Of a stretch of 32,055 nucleotides of DNA, positions 1 through 8,063 are shown piece after piece (positions within the stretch are counted from its first letter, which is position 1; each line of letters opens with the position of its first letter). The translations under genes and the position numbers were made by a program. This DNA comes from Rhodoferax sp. GTDB lineage: Bacteria; Pseudomonadota; Gammaproteobacteria; Burkholderiales; Burkholderiaceae_C. The stretch spans positions 1 to 32,055 of the forward strand of contig NZ_JAMPXE010000024.1 in assembly GCF_023701345.1 (NCBI RefSeq), read 5' to 3'. The notes beneath the pieces were generated by a model. That model was not told where the DNA came from. It saw only the letters and a program-made list of their open reading frames with translations, and did not search any database.

Positions 1-310
1 CCAGGGGGCCCTGCAGATCAAGAAGATTTTCGCCAATGCCGTCACAATTTTCATTTTGCCACCCAGTTGGGACGAGCTGCGCTCGCGCCTGGAGCGCCGT
101 GGCGAAGACGCACCTGAAGTTATTGACACCCGGCTCGAAAATGCCGCCGCCGAGATGGCGCAGGTGTCGCAATTCGACTTCGTTATAATCAACGAGTTGT
201 TTGATCGCGCCGTGTTTGACCTCAAATCCATTGTGCATGCACAGCGACTCAAGTATCTGGCGCAGCGCCGCGCCAGAGCAGACACCTTTAAAGCACTGCA
301 TATTGTCTAG
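1..310 (+). CDS. gmk: Guanylate kinase, C-terminal part (5' end outside window)
   Basis: Guanylate kinase phosphorylates GMP to GDP with ATP in the cytoplasm. The reading frame is open from base 2, beginning QGALQIKK, and stops at 308-310, so about 102 C-terminal residues are present. Visible family features are the QGALQIKK segment that follows the nucleotide-binding part, the lid region around [15 protein letters not shown], and the C-terminal [10 protein letters not shown] stretch. The ATP P-loop and GMP-binding N-terminus lie before the window. A TTG at 56 could be mistaken for a start, but the frame continues upstream without a stop and with good homology, so this is a truncated gene, not a short one. 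rpoZ follows 27 bp downstream on the same strand, the usual gmk-rpoZ order in proteobacteria. Confidence 0.96.
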   Translation, partial: QGALQIKKIFANAVTIFILPPSWDELRSRLERRGEDAPEVIDTRLENAAAEMAQVSQFDFVIINELFDRAVFDLKSIVHAQRLKYLAQRRARADTFKALHIV

Positions 311-337
311 TGCGCCCCACCTGGTTTTGGAGAATTC

Positions 338-541
338 ATGGCCCGTATCACTGTTGAAGACTGCCTGTTGCAGATCCCTAATCGCTTTCAGCTGGTGTTG
401 GCGGCATCTTACCGTGCACGCATGCTCAGCCATGGCCACACCGCCAAGGTTGAGAGCAAGAACAAGCCGGGCGTGACGGCCCTGCGTGAAATCGCAGCCG
501 GCAAGGTCGGCATTGAAATGCTGAAAAAAGTGCCCTTGTAA
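338..541 (+). CDS. rpoZ: RNA polymerase omega subunit
   Basis: Omega is the small subunit that helps fold and assemble beta-prime into RNA polymerase and contributes to ppGpp binding. The product is 67 residues, the normal size. It begins [10 protein letters not shown], followed by the conserved [14 protein letters not shown] helix and the [13 protein letters not shown]-type segment, here [19 protein letters not shown] ribosome-binding site lies a few bases before the ATG. It sits between gmk and spoT, the classic order, but here a strong intrinsic terminator follows at 564-591, so it may be mainly co-transcribed with gmk and only partly with spoT. Confidence 0.97.
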   Translation: MARITVEDCLLQIPNRFQLVLAASYRARMLSHGHTAKVESKNKPGVTALREIAAGKVGIEMLKKVPL

Positions 542-563
542 AGCACGCTCTTCATGCCCCTGT

Positions 564-591
564 AAAAAGGCACCGTTTGCGGTGCTTTTTT
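564..591 (+). terminator. Rho-independent terminator after rpoZ
   Basis: A GCACCG/CGGTGC stem (570-575 with 580-585) with a TTTG loop is followed by six T residues (586-591) and preceded by an A-run (564-568). The A-run can extend the stem and make the element work in both directions. It begins 22 bp after the rpoZ stop and ends 44 bp before the spoT start. It probably ends most gmk-rpoZ transcripts, so spoT would depend on read-through or its own promoter. Confidence 0.85.
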
Positions 592-635
592 GTTGGTGCT
601 GTCCAAATTCGCATCCGGCGCGCTATATTCATGGC

Positions 636-2906
636 ATGTGCGCCGCCATCAACAAGACTCCATCAGATTCCAGCAATGGGGTATCCCTGCCCAGGGTGTT
701 GAGTGCTGCCGAGTCGAATGCGGCGGCGGCCAGTTTTGCACGCCTGACCAGCAAGCTCGATTACCTCAGCGCCAGCGACCTGGCCAGTGTCAGGTCGGCC
801 TACCGGTTTTCGGACGAAGCCCACCTGGGGCAGTTGCGTAACAGCGGTGAGCCTTACATTACCCACCCGATTGCGGTGGCGGCCCAATGCGCCGAATGGA
901 AACTGGACGCCCAGGCGCTGATGGCTGCCCTGTTGCACGATGCACTGGAAGACTGCGACGTCACCAAGCCCGATCTGATCGAGCATTTTGGCTCGCCCGT
1001 GGCCGAGTTGGTGGACGGACTGACCAAGCTCGAAAAACTGCAATTCAACACACGCGAGGAAAACCAGGCCGAGTCGTTTCGCAAAATGCTGTTGGCCATG
1101 GCGCGTGATGTGCGTGTGATTCTGATCAAGCTGGCTGATCGCACCCACAACATGCGCACCCTGTCTGACGCACCGCGCGCCAAGTGGGGGCGCATTGCCT
1201 CGGAAACACTCGAGGTGTATGCGCCGATCGCCCACCGGCTGGGACTCAACCAAACCTATCGGGAATTGCAAGACCTGTCGTTTCGCTACCTGCGGCCCTG
1301 GCGCTACGCCATTTTGAGCAAGGCGGTGGCCAAGGCCCGGGGGCGACGCCGGGACCTGATTCAAAAAGTTCAAGCCGACCTGGAGGCCATGTTCGCCCGT
1401 CATGGCATGGCTGCCCGAATCGCGGGCCGGGAAAAGACCCTGTATTCCATCTATCACAAGATGACAGAAAAAAGCCTGAGCTTTGCCCAGGTCACCGATA
1501 TCTATGGCTTCCGTGTCATTGTGCCGGGCCTGATTGATTGCTACACCGCACTTGGGCTGTTGCACCAACTCTACAAACCGGTGCCCGGCAAGTTCAAGGA
1601 CCATATCGCGATCAGCAAGATCAATGGCTACCAGTCCCTGCACACCACCCTGGTGGGACCGTCAGGCATCAATGTCGAGTTTCAGCTGCGCACCGAAGCC
1701 ATGCATCTGGTGGCTGAAACCGGTGTTGCCGCGCATTGGCTGTACAAGGAAAGCCCCAACGAGGCCAATGCCAACCCTGATCGGCTGGGGTCTAAATGGC
1801 TGCAGTCGCTGCTTGATATCGGCGATGAAACGCACGACGCCGCCGAGTTCTGGGAGCATGTCAAGGTGGACCTGTTTCCTGATGCGGTGTATGTCTTTAC
1901 GCCGAAAAGCCGCATCATGGCGATGCCACGCGGTGCCACCGTGGTTGATTTCGCCTATGCCATTCACAGCAACGTGGGCGACCATGCCGTCGCGGCCAAA
2001 GTCAACAATGAGCAGGTGCCGCTGCGCACGGAAGTGCAAAACGGGGATGTGATCGAAATCATCACCGCAGAAGGCTCTTACCCCAATCCGGCCTGGCTGG
2101 GGTTTGTACGCACGGCGCGGGCACGTTCCAAAATCCGACAGCATTTGCGCACGCTGGCCCAGGACGACTCCCAGAACCTGGGGGAAAAAATGCTGGCGCA
2201 AGCGCTGCGCGCCGAAGGCATTGAGCACCTGCCCGACGAGCAGGGTGCGATGGCAGATGTCTGGGACAAGTTACTGCGCTTCAGCGGCAATCGCACCCGT
2301 TCTGACTTGCTGGTCGAAATTGGCCTGGGCCGGCGCATTGCCAGCATTGTCGCCAAGCGCCTTGCCAAGTTGTTGTCGGATGCCGGTCAAAAACCCGATC
2401 CCCTGTTGCTCACGCGTGAGCGTTATATCGCTGGCGAGTCGCTGGCTCAGGGCAGTGTGGCCATTGACGGCAGCGAGAACACCTCGGTACGTTTTGCCGC
2501 TTGCTGTCGTCCCATTCCAGGCGATACTATCGTCGGTTACCTGGGCCGAGGCGAGGGCCTGACCATTCACGCCAGCGATTGTCTGGTGGCCGTCAAGCTC
2601 AAAAACAAGGACAGTGAGCGCTTCATGGTGGTGGAGTGGTCGGATGAACCCGTGCGCGCCTTTGAGACCGGCATTGTGGTCACGGTCAACAATGGCAAGG
2701 GCGTGCTTGCCAAAGTGGCCGCGGCCCTGGCAGCTGCTGAGGTCGACATTACCCAGGTCAACATGGCCGACGAGTCTCCGCAAGGTGCCATCGACATGAA
2801 ATTCATCATTACCGTGCGCGATGTGAATCAGCTGGATAACGCGCTGCGCAATTTGCGCCATACCCCGATGGTGCTCAAGGCGCAAAGAAGTAAAAATCAC
2901 TATTGA
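636..2906 (+). CDS. spoT: Bifunctional (p)ppGpp synthetase/hydrolase (SpoT/Rel)
   Basis: The enzyme makes and degrades the stringent-response alarmone (p)ppGpp. With the ATG at 636 it has 756 residues. An in-frame GTG at 582 would extend it by 18 residues, but that codon lies inside the rpoZ terminator. The hydrolase HD domain is intact: YITHP with H77, HDALEDC at 101-107 and LADRTHNMRT at 166-175. The synthetase domain shows DIYGFRV near 288-294 and GYQSLHTTL at 331-339. The charge motif before it reads KFKD (319-322), basic like the RFKD of bifunctional enzymes rather than the EFDD of synthetase-only RelA. A TGS domain lies about 413-475 and an ACT domain ends the protein. All expected parts are present, so both activities are predicted. 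The stop overlaps the convergent antiporter gene by 7 bp. Confidence 0.96.
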   Translation: MCAAINKTPSDSSNGVSLPRVLSAAESNAAAASFARLTSKLDYLSASDLASVRSAYRFSDEAHLGQLRNSGEPYITHPIAVAAQCAEWKLDAQALMAALLHDALEDCDVTKPDLIEHFGSPVAELVDGLTKLEKLQFNTREENQAESFRKMLLAMARDVRVILIKLADRTHNMRTLSDAPRAKWGRIASETLEVYAPIAHRLGLNQTYRELQDLSFRYLRPWRYAILSKAVAKARGRRRDLIQKVQADLEAMFARHGMAARIAGREKTLYSIYHKMTEKSLSFAQVTDIYGFRVIVPGLIDCYTALGLLHQLYKPVPGKFKDHIAISKINGYQSLHTTLVGPSGINVEFQLRTEAMHLVAETGVAAHWLYKESPNEANANPDRLGSKWLQSLLDIGDETHDAAEFWEHVKVDLFPDAVYVFTPKSRIMAMPRGATVVDFAYAIHSNVGDHAVAAKVNNEQVPLRTEVQNGDVIEIITAEGSYPNPAWLGFVRTARARSKIRQHLRTLAQDDSQNLGEKMLAQALRAEGIEHLPDEQGAMADVWDKLLRFSGNRTRSDLLVEIGLGRRIASIVAKRLAKLLSDAGQKPDPLLLTRERYIAGESLAQGSVAIDGSENTSVRFAACCRPIPGDTIVGYLGRGEGLTIHASDCLVAVKLKNKDSERFMVVEWSDEPVRAFETGIVVTVNNGKGVLAKVAAALAAAEVDITQVNMADESPQGAIDMKFIITVRDVNQLDNALRNLRHTPMVLKAQRSKNHY

Positions 2907-4246
2907 CCGGGTGGTGGCAAGCGCCCACCTTTGCGCCATTCCGGCAAATACTGGCGATAGCGCCAAAAGCGGCCCAGCAGCGGTTTGACGCTGGTGCCAT
3001 GTACCAAAATGGACAAGGCGACCACAATCAGCGTCAGCTGCATCAATTCCAGTGCCAGGCCTTCAGGCAAGCCATGCTGGATGGCAAACATCAGGTAGTA
3101 CAGGGAGCCAATGCCACGCACGCCAAACCAGGCCACCAGACTGCGGATGGTCCAGGGGGTGCGGGTGCCGATCAGGCCAGCCATGACGCTAATCGGGCGC
3201 ACGATGGCAAAGACAAACAGCGCCAGCGCTACGGCGCGCCAGCTCCAGGAATCAAGAAAGAGCGAACCACCGATCAGCAGCACGAGCATCATTTCCGAGA
3301 GCCGTTCCAGATGCTCCTTGAAGACCAGCGATTGCGCACTGATGGTGGCTGTAGCGGCCTGTGGCTCTGCGGTGTGTGCCGTCGCTTCAGTGCCATGGAC
3401 CGGCACTTGAGCCGGGTCTTGTGGCTGCGCGTTGAGGTGCCTGACTTCGGTCTGCCGCAGTGCCACGGCGGCAAAAAAGACCGCCAGAAAACCCCAGGCA
3501 TCCACCATCACACTCAAACCATAGACCACGCCGATCAGACCCAGACCAAGAAAGTCGTTCATGAGTGTCTGGCTCGGTGCCAGCTGGCGCAATTGGCGTC
3601 CACCGTGTGCCAGTGCCACGCCAGCTGCGACCCCGATGGCAATGCCCGCTGCCGTGGCCCACAGGACATCGACCAGCACCCAGCGCAGGCCCGAATCACC
3701 CAGCTCATGCAGCCCGAGCAAACCCAGCCCCAGCATCACAAACGGAAAAGCGCTGCCGTCGTTCATGCCGGCCTCGCAGGTCAGGGTGAAGCGCAGCTGG
3801 TCGCGGTCGCCCGGGTGACGGGTCTGCACATCGGTCGCCAGAACCGGGTCGGTGGGTGACAAAATGGCCCCGAGCAAAATGCCCGCGCCCAAAGGCAGGC
3901 CCAAGGCGTAGTAGGCAAAGGCCGCGATCAGCCCGACGCTCGCCACCATGGACACCGAAGCCAGCAAAATCGGTGCCCGCCAGCGGGCGATGCTGACCGG
4001 CACCGGCATCTTGACACCGGCTGAAAACAGCGAGATCAGCACCACCACTTCGGTTAACACTTCCATCAGCGCGGATTCCTTGAGCGGATTGAAGTGAAAG
4101 AAGTTGAACACGGTCGGCCCGACCAGCAGCCCCACAACCAGGTAGGCAATGGCTGGCGTCACGGGCAGGTTTTTGAACAAAGAGGCAGTCAAGCCCCGGG
4201 TCAGCAACAGGCCGCCCACCAGTAAAAACCATTGGGCATTAGTCAT
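2900..4246 (-). CDS. Na+/H+ (cation/proton) antiporter, CPA1-like
   Basis: A 448-residue integral membrane protein made almost entirely of hydrophobic helices, predicted to exchange Na+ or K+ for protons across the inner membrane. Two CPA-family marks are visible: SPTDPV at 130-135 in an early helix, and GMNDG at 160-164, which contains the ND pair typical of electroneutral CPA1 exchangers. A polar Gln/Pro/Ala/Thr-rich insert of about 35 residues near 275-310 is probably a loop. The late WFGVRGIGSLYYL helix also fits the family. The ion selectivity cannot be read from sequence. The gene starts 23 bp downstream of the alternative oxidase stop on the same strand, so co-transcription is likely. 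No clear terminator was seen at the convergent spoT junction. Confidence 0.88.
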   Translation of the reverse strand: MTNAQWFLLVGGLLLTRGLTASLFKNLPVTPAIAYLVVGLLVGPTVFNFFHFNPLKESALMEVLTEVVVLISLFSAGVKMPVPVSIARWRAPILLASVSMVASVGLIAAFAYYALGLPLGAGILLGAILSPTDPVLATDVQTRHPGDRDQLRFTLTCEAGMNDGSAFPFVMLGLGLLGLHELGDSGLRWVLVDVLWATAAGIAIGVAAGVALAHGGRQLRQLAPSQTLMNDFLGLGLIGVVYGLSVMVDAWGFLAVFFAAVALRQTEVRHLNAQPQDPAQVPVHGTEATAHTAEPQAATATISAQSLVFKEHLERLSEMMLVLLIGGSLFLDSWSWRAVALALFVFAIVRPISVMAGLIGTRTPWTIRSLVAWFGVRGIGSLYYLMFAIQHGLPEGLALELMQLTLIVVALSILVHGTSVKPLLGRFWRYRQYLPEWRKGGRLPPPGQ

Positions 4247-4269
4247 GTTTCTTTGTGTTTATCTTGCCA

Positions 4270-4938
4270 TCACGTCTGGGCGATCGCCAGTTCATTGGCG
4301 AATTGGTGATTGACATCACGATGGTGCGCCTCATCTGCGCGGATCACCAGGATAATATCGCGCAAGCGCGCGTCTGGCGCGAGCTTCCAGTACTCGATCG
4401 CGATCAACGGCGCTGGCACATTGGGATAAGTGCCGTCATCCACACCGGCCAGATACTCGGTGTAGCTGACCACAGCTTCCTCTTCCAGATAACCTACAAC
4501 ACGGTGCGCTGAACCTGGTGAAACCATATAAAGCAAAAAAAAGAAATTAAAAAAAGCGCCTTGTACCAGCAGGATTAGCAGACGCTCCAGCCTGGTCGGT
4601 TGGGCAATCTCGATGAAGGTCATCAAATGCATGCGTTCATTTTCAGCCTCGTCGATCAGCACACGGATCCAGCCGTGGTCACTTTCCATGCGGCGCAGTG
4701 CGCGTAAGTGCTGCAGTGCACCACCCACCATGCCCGGCACCGCCGCCACCGTTTCCAGCACCACTGCGCGGTGACCGTATCGCTTGGCAAAAAAAGTGTC
4801 GGCAAAAAAACGCATGAACTTGACCAGCGCACGGGCGCTACGATCACGAAAACCTTCCGGCTTTTGGTGGGGTTGCAGAAAAATGGTGCTTGGCATAGAT
4901 AGCGGAAATCGTGGAATTTGGTTGCGGGAAGTTGCCAT
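4270..4938 (-). CDS. aox: Alternative oxidase (di-iron ubiquinol oxidase)
   Basis: Alternative oxidase takes electrons from ubiquinol to oxygen, making water without pumping protons; it is an interfacial inner-membrane di-iron protein. The product is 222 residues, shorter than mitochondrial forms because it lacks a targeting peptide. The motifs are complete: LET with E62, NERMHLM with E101 and H104, LEEEA at 151-155 supplying another glutamate ligand, and [12 protein letters not shown] with E203 and H206. A Phe-rich hydrophobic segment (about 118-140) fits the membrane-facing helices. No strong ribosome-binding site precedes ATG 4938; M15 is an alternative start. Bacterial AOX genes are patchily distributed and often linked to stress or nitric oxide. 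The downstream antiporter is probably in the same transcript and terC is divergent upstream. Confidence 0.93.
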   Translation of the reverse strand: MATSRNQIPRFPLSMPSTIFLQPHQKPEGFRDRSARALVKFMRFFADTFFAKRYGHRAVVLETVAAVPGMVGGALQHLRALRRMESDHGWIRVLIDEAENERMHLMTFIEIAQPTRLERLLILLVQGAFFNFFFLLYMVSPGSAHRVVGYLEEEAVVSYTEYLAGVDDGTYPNVPAPLIAIEYWKLAPDARLRDIILVIRADEAHHRDVNHQFANELAIAQT

Positions 4939-5153
4939 GGGTATGGTTTTTTAATCAGGCTGAGCATACAGCGTACTAATTCGCTGTGGCCTGGTCTGTG
5001 CGCCAGGCAACTGATGGCGCTCTCCTGCGGTCGCTCAGGCCTCAGGGCATCGTCTTGTCGCGGGTGGTACAAATACCTTCGAGTCAGAGGAAGCGCATAG
5101 AGGGCGTTTGTTGAAAATTGGTACTATCAGGCTTTTGAAATACGCTCTTTGCC
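4939..5153. promoter_or_regulatory. Divergent intergenic region between aox and terC
   Basis: This 215-bp region must carry promoters for the leftward aox-antiporter unit and the rightward terC-usp unit. The clearest structure is an inverted repeat GCCTGG/CCAGGC at 4989-4994 and 5003-5008 with an 8-base spacer. I could not identify convincing -35/-10 pairs or an NsrR-type site of the kind reported for some bacterial aox genes. I see no good match to the yybP-ykoY riboswitch before terC. Confidence 0.35.
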
Positions 5154-5879
5154 ATGCCTGACATCAGCTCCTCCCTGTTCTGGATCGCCGTGCTCCAGAT
5201 CATCGCCATCGACATCATGCTCGGTGGCGACAACGCCGTGGTCATCGCCCTGGCTTGCCGCAAACTGCCGCCTGAACAACGCAAGAAAGGCATCTTCTGG
5301 GGCGTGGTCGGCGCCATCGGCCTGCGCGTGGTGATGATTTTCTTTGCCCTGCAACTGCTGGCCCTGCCTTACCTGAAAATCGTCGGCGCGCTGCTGCTGC
5401 TCTGGATCGGCATCAAACTGATGCTGCCCGAGCACGATGACGAACACGGCAACATCGAAGGCGGCACCACGCTGATGGCCGCCATCAAGACCGTCGTCGT
5501 GGCCGATGCCGTGATGAGCCTGGACAACGTCATTGCCGTGGCCGGTGCCTCGCACGGCTCCATGGTGCTGGTCACCTTCGGCATTCTGGTGTCGATCCCG
5601 ATCGTGGTCTGGGGCAGCAAGCTGGTGCTGGCCCTGATGGACCGCTTCCCCCTGGTAATCACATTGGGTGCGGCCCTGCTGGGCTGGATCGCTGGCGGCA
5701 TGCTGCTTACCGACCCGGCCATGCCGCCGGCGGTGTCGGCAGGCATCCTGTACCCCAATTACATTTTCTCAACCGCAGGAGCGCTGCTGGTGGTGATTGT
5801 CGGCAAATGGCTGGGCAGTCGCAGCAAGCCGGTCAAGGCCCTGGAGCTGTCCTCCGAGTCCTCCAACCCAAAAAGCTGA
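5154..5879 (+). CDS. TerC family integral membrane protein (YjbE-type)
   Basis: A 241-residue polytopic membrane protein of the TerC/YjbE family. Members are linked to tellurite resistance and, in several bacteria, to manganese or other metal export. Two halves carry the family's acidic membrane motifs: IDIMLGGDNAVV with D20 and D26, and DAVMSLDNVIAVAG with D118 and D124. These aspartates are the likely metal-binding residues. A short charged loop (EHDDEHGNIEGG, about 93-104) separates the halves. The length matches YjbE-type proteins rather than the larger Alx forms. A universal stress protein starts 11 bp after the stop, so the two are probably one transcript. The transported ion is inferred from the family, not visible here. 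Confidence 0.88.
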   Translation: MPDISSSLFWIAVLQIIAIDIMLGGDNAVVIALACRKLPPEQRKKGIFWGVVGAIGLRVVMIFFALQLLALPYLKIVGALLLLWIGIKLMLPEHDDEHGNIEGGTTLMAAIKTVVVADAVMSLDNVIAVAGASHGSMVLVTFGILVSIPIVVWGSKLVLALMDRFPLVITLGAALLGWIAGGMLLTDPAMPPAVSAGILYPNYIFSTAGALLVVIVGKWLGSRSKPVKALELSSESSNPKS

Positions 5880-5890
5880 GGAGCACCGCA

Positions 5891-6319
5891 ATGAACACAT
5901 CCTGGCTCATCGCCCTCGACGGCTCTGAACCGTCGCTCAAAGCCATTGACTACGTGATCACCGAGGCCACCAGCCGGGTAAGCGCCCCGCAACTGTTTCT
6001 GGTCAATGTGCAGGCGCCGCTTTCCAGCGACATCACCCGCTTCATCGACGAAAAAGTGGTGGACGACTTTCACCGCGAAGCGGGCGATGCCGCGCTGGCG
6101 CCAGCCAGGCAAAAACTCGACGCCGCCGGGTTGGCCTATTCGGCGCACATCATGATGGGGGAGGCCGCCCCGACCATCGTCGAGTTTGCCACTGACAAAG
6201 GCTGCAGCCAGATCGTGATGGGCGCCCATGGCTTTGGCAGCGTCGTTGGCTTGTTCCTGGGCTCGGTCACCACCAAGGTGGTCAAGCTGGCCACGGTGCC
6301 GGTGCTGGTTGTCAAATGA
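5891..6319 (+). CDS. Universal stress protein (UspA family, ATP-binding type)
   Basis: A 142-residue single-domain cytoplasmic Usp. The ATP-binding signature G-2x-G-9x-G-(S/T) is intact: G111, G114, G124 and S125 within MGAHGFG...LGS. ATP-binding Usp proteins act as stress sensors or chaperone-like modulators; the partner is not evident. The start is ATG 5891, not the upstream in-frame codon at 5807, because the Usp fold begins with SWLIALDGSE and GGAG lies just before this ATG, immediately after the terC stop. It is the second gene of a terC-usp pair, suggesting induction together with metal or envelope stress. Confidence 0.92.
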   Translation: MNTSWLIALDGSEPSLKAIDYVITEATSRVSAPQLFLVNVQAPLSSDITRFIDEKVVDDFHREAGDAALAPARQKLDAAGLAYSAHIMMGEAAPTIVEFATDKGCSQIVMGAHGFGSVVGLFLGSVTTKVVKLATVPVLVVK

Positions 6320-6329
6320 TTCCGCTCTT

Positions 6330-6812
6330 TTAATTCACGACGATTTTTCGCACCGAAACAACGATTCGGTCATAGTTGACACATCCTTCCCTATGCACTG
6401 GTGAAATCACCATTTCAAACATGGGGCGGCTGCCGGGATGGGCGTTGCTGACGGGATGGGTCAGGTCGCGGAACGACTGCTTGCCGCCACTGAAAAAGTT
6501 GAAGTCAAGAACCGTTTGACGACTTAAGACCTGATTTGAATCATTGTTGAGCGTTCCTGTGATGAAGGCGTAGCAGCTAATGCCATTGATCGACGAGATC
6601 TTTCGCTCTATCTGGTAATCGACGCTGACGCCACCGCCCAAATCGACATGGTGTTTTTCCAGTTTCAAGGTGGGTGCAGGAATCGGCAAGACGGGCGGCG
6701 CGGGAGGCTTGATGGCGCAACCGCCCAGGGCCATGGCGCAACCGCCCAGGGCCATGGCGAGCAGCACGAGGCTAGGCCATTCTTTGAGGCGTGAGGAAGG
6801 GCAATATGTCAT
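6330..6812 (-). CDS. Putative lipoprotein with a tandemly duplicated lipobox; function unknown
   Basis: A 160-residue protein with a type II signal peptide and no recognised enzyme domain. The hydrophobic segment LVLLAMALGGCAMALGGCA contains two consecutive lipoboxes (LGGC twice), produced by an exact 21-bp duplication in the DNA. Either cysteine could be acylated. The mature part begins with a Pro-rich spacer (PPAPPVLPIPAP), then a region with ISCYAFITGTLNNDSNQVL, which resembles small immunoglobulin-like FxLYD folds at a distance. Two later cysteines (in ISCYA and GCVNY) may form a periplasmic disulfide. The gene is convergent with usp and divergent from the response regulator at 6952. I do not recognise a specific family. 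Confidence 0.75.
   Translation of the reverse strand: MTYCPSSRLKEWPSLVLLAMALGGCAMALGGCAIKPPAPPVLPIPAPTLKLEKHHVDLGGGVSVDYQIERKISSINGISCYAFITGTLNNDSNQVLSRQTVLDFNFFSGGKQSFRDLTHPVSNAHPGSRPMFEMVISPVHREGCVNYDRIVVSVRKIVVN
6712..6759. repeat. 21-bp perfect tandem duplication inside the lipoprotein signal peptide
   Basis: A 21-bp unit starting ATGGCGCAACC occurs at 6712-6732 and again, identical, at 6733-6753, with six more matching bases at 6754-6759. Being a multiple of three it keeps the reading frame and repeats seven residues (ALGGCAM) that contain the lipobox. Perfect identity suggests a recent slippage event. Confidence 0.95.
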
Positions 6813-6849
6813 GGCAGGGCTGATGCTTCTGTAGGAATCCTTAAATGAT

Positions 6850-6865
6850 GCATTTTGCCAAATGC
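6850..6865. promoter_or_regulatory. Inverted repeat in divergent promoter region, possible operator
   Basis: GCATTT (6850-6855) and AAATGC (6860-6865) form a 6-bp inverted repeat with a TGCC spacer. It lies between the leftward lipoprotein gene and the rightward response regulator gene. The size and dyad form fit an operator for a dimeric regulator such as the adjacent LuxR-type protein, but a chance occurrence cannot be excluded. Confidence 0.3.
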
Positions 6866-6951
6866 TAACCGACCCATAGAAAAGAAAGCAAGTACGCCAC
6901 CATCTGATCTAATGCGCGATATTGGCGCAACTAACAGATGGGGGCATCAAG

Positions 6952-7572
6952 TTGAAAATCATTCTGGCTGACGACCATGCCCTGTTTCGGGATGGTTTTG
7001 CCCTGCTGTTCAAACAACTCGAAGCGTCGGCGACTGTCCTGGAGTCAGACAACCTGGCTGGCGCACTAAACCTTGCCGCGCTTCATCCGGATGTCGATCT
7101 GTTGCTGCTGGACCTGCATATGCCGGGCATGCAGGGTGCAACCAGCATCCGCCAAATTGTGCAGACCCACCCCCAGTTGCCGCTGGTTGTTCTCTCCGCT
7201 GATGAAAACGACGGTATGGTGCAACAGGTGATTGCCGCAGGCGCTTTGGGATTTATTCCAAAGTCCGCGACGGCTGCGGTGATGCAGTCTGCGATCCGGC
7301 TGGTGCTTTCAGGCGGGATTTATCTGCCTGCGCATTTGGTCATGGCAACAAATGGCGCGAACCGTCCGCATGTGCCAGGCAAATTGACCGAGCGCCAGCT
7401 TGATGTCTTGCGCCTGCTGTCCGAAGGCATGGCAAACAAGGACATTTGCCGCCGACTTGGCCTCAGTGAAGGCACCATCAAAGTCCATATTGCTGCGATT
7501 TTCCGCACATTGAATGTCAGCAACCGGACCGAAGCGGCGCGAGTGGCGCACCATCTGCAATTGCTGGGTTGA
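6952..7572 (+). CDS. NarL/LuxR-family response regulator
   Basis: A two-domain cytoplasmic transcription factor. The receiver domain has the acidic pair D7-D8 (ILADDHALFRDG), phospho-acceptor D54 (LLLLDLHMPGM) and K104 (FIPKSA). The C-terminal LuxR helix-turn-helix begins TERQLDVLRLLSEG and includes NKDICRRLGLSEGTIKVHI. I place the start at TTG 6952, giving 206 residues starting MKIILADDHA, because GGGGG precedes it by 7 bases and receivers normally begin this way. TTG 6922 would add ten residues, and the nearby ATG at 6938 is out of frame. A MASE1 hybrid kinase about 1 kb downstream is the likely partner, with two small leftward genes between them. Target genes are unknown; the lipoprotein and the small proteins are candidates. 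Confidence 0.93.
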   Translation: MKIILADDHALFRDGFALLFKQLEASATVLESDNLAGALNLAALHPDVDLLLLDLHMPGMQGATSIRQIVQTHPQLPLVVLSADENDGMVQQVIAAGALGFIPKSATAAVMQSAIRLVLSGGIYLPAHLVMATNGANRPHVPGKLTERQLDVLRLLSEGMANKDICRRLGLSEGTIKVHIAAIFRTLNVSNRTEAARVAHHLQLLG

Positions 7573-7631
7573 GCTGAACAAGACCGCGTCCTGCCACCGC
7601 GTTCAGCGCAGGTTTCAACCGGTATTGAAAC
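7573..7631. other. Two consecutive inverted repeats after the response regulator stop
   Basis: GCTGAAC (7573-7579) can pair with GTTCAGC (7601-7607), and GTTTCAA (7612-7618) can pair with TTGAAAC (7625-7631) around a CCGGTA loop. They begin immediately after the stop codon, in the gap before the convergent small gene. Neither is followed by a T-run, so they may be a weak or Rho-assisted terminator or mRNA 3'-end structures. Confidence 0.35.
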
Positions 7632-7689
7632 ACCGAGACCCTGCCCGCTGCGCTAATCTTCATTGCCTCTGCTGTTGCGTTATGGCGCG

Positions 7690-7995
7690 TCATTGAGGTG
7701 GCGCCTCGTACGCCGCGATCGTTGCGCCGGCGACAAGATTTGGCTCAGGAAGAATGCCCGGCGAATTGACCGACGAATGATCGATCCGGCCATAGCGCTG
7801 CGCCACTTGCAAATCTGCGGGGCCGGTCGGCCATACCGAGTCGGCATGGGGTGAGGGCATCAGCGTGACTGGTCCATCGAAAGAAGCGGCCGATAAACCA
7901 ATGAACATAAAGACCGTGAAGATGACACCCGCCAGCACCACATGGCGGTACTTGTGATTTTGGCGCTCCGTTTTATTGATGAGTTGTTGGTTCAT
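7690..7995 (-). CDS. Small single-pass membrane protein, unknown function
   Basis: A 101-residue protein with a basic, polar N-terminus (MNQQLINKTERQNHKYRH), one hydrophobic helix (about 19-38) and a C-terminal part of about 60 residues rich in Pro, Ala and Ser. The positive-inside rule places the C-terminus in the periplasm. AGAAGG lies about 6 bases before ATG 7995, which decides the start; the frame is open further upstream but with no coding character. No known domain is recognised. It lies 68 bp downstream of another small exported protein gene on the same strand, so the two probably form one transcript. Both lie between the response regulator and the hybrid kinase genes and could be targets or inputs of that system. 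Confidence 0.6.
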   Translation of the reverse strand: MNQQLINKTERQNHKYRHVVLAGVIFTVFMFIGLSAASFDGPVTLMPSPHADSVWPTGPADLQVAQRYGRIDHSSVNSPGILPEPNLVAGATIAAYEAPPQ

Positions 7996-8063
7996 GATGA
8001 CCTTCTGCAAGTGACACAAGTAAAAGTGGAAACACACGTCTGGCCAATGCTGAGGGGCGCCAA

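Noticed and set aside
663-1643. Long open frame of 326 codons antisense to spoT
   Set aside because: It lies opposite a strongly conserved coding sequence, has no protein family character and reflects the high third-position GC of spoT.
2903-3859. Rightward open frame of 318 codons opposite the antiporter gene
   Set aside because: Its translation is rich in Gln, His and Arg with no domain, and the opposite strand encodes a clear membrane antiporter.
5000-5153. Possible yybP-ykoY manganese riboswitch before the TerC gene
   Set aside because: Only a vague resemblance in a few bases (near GAGTCAG); the conserved core and paired elements could not be laid out.
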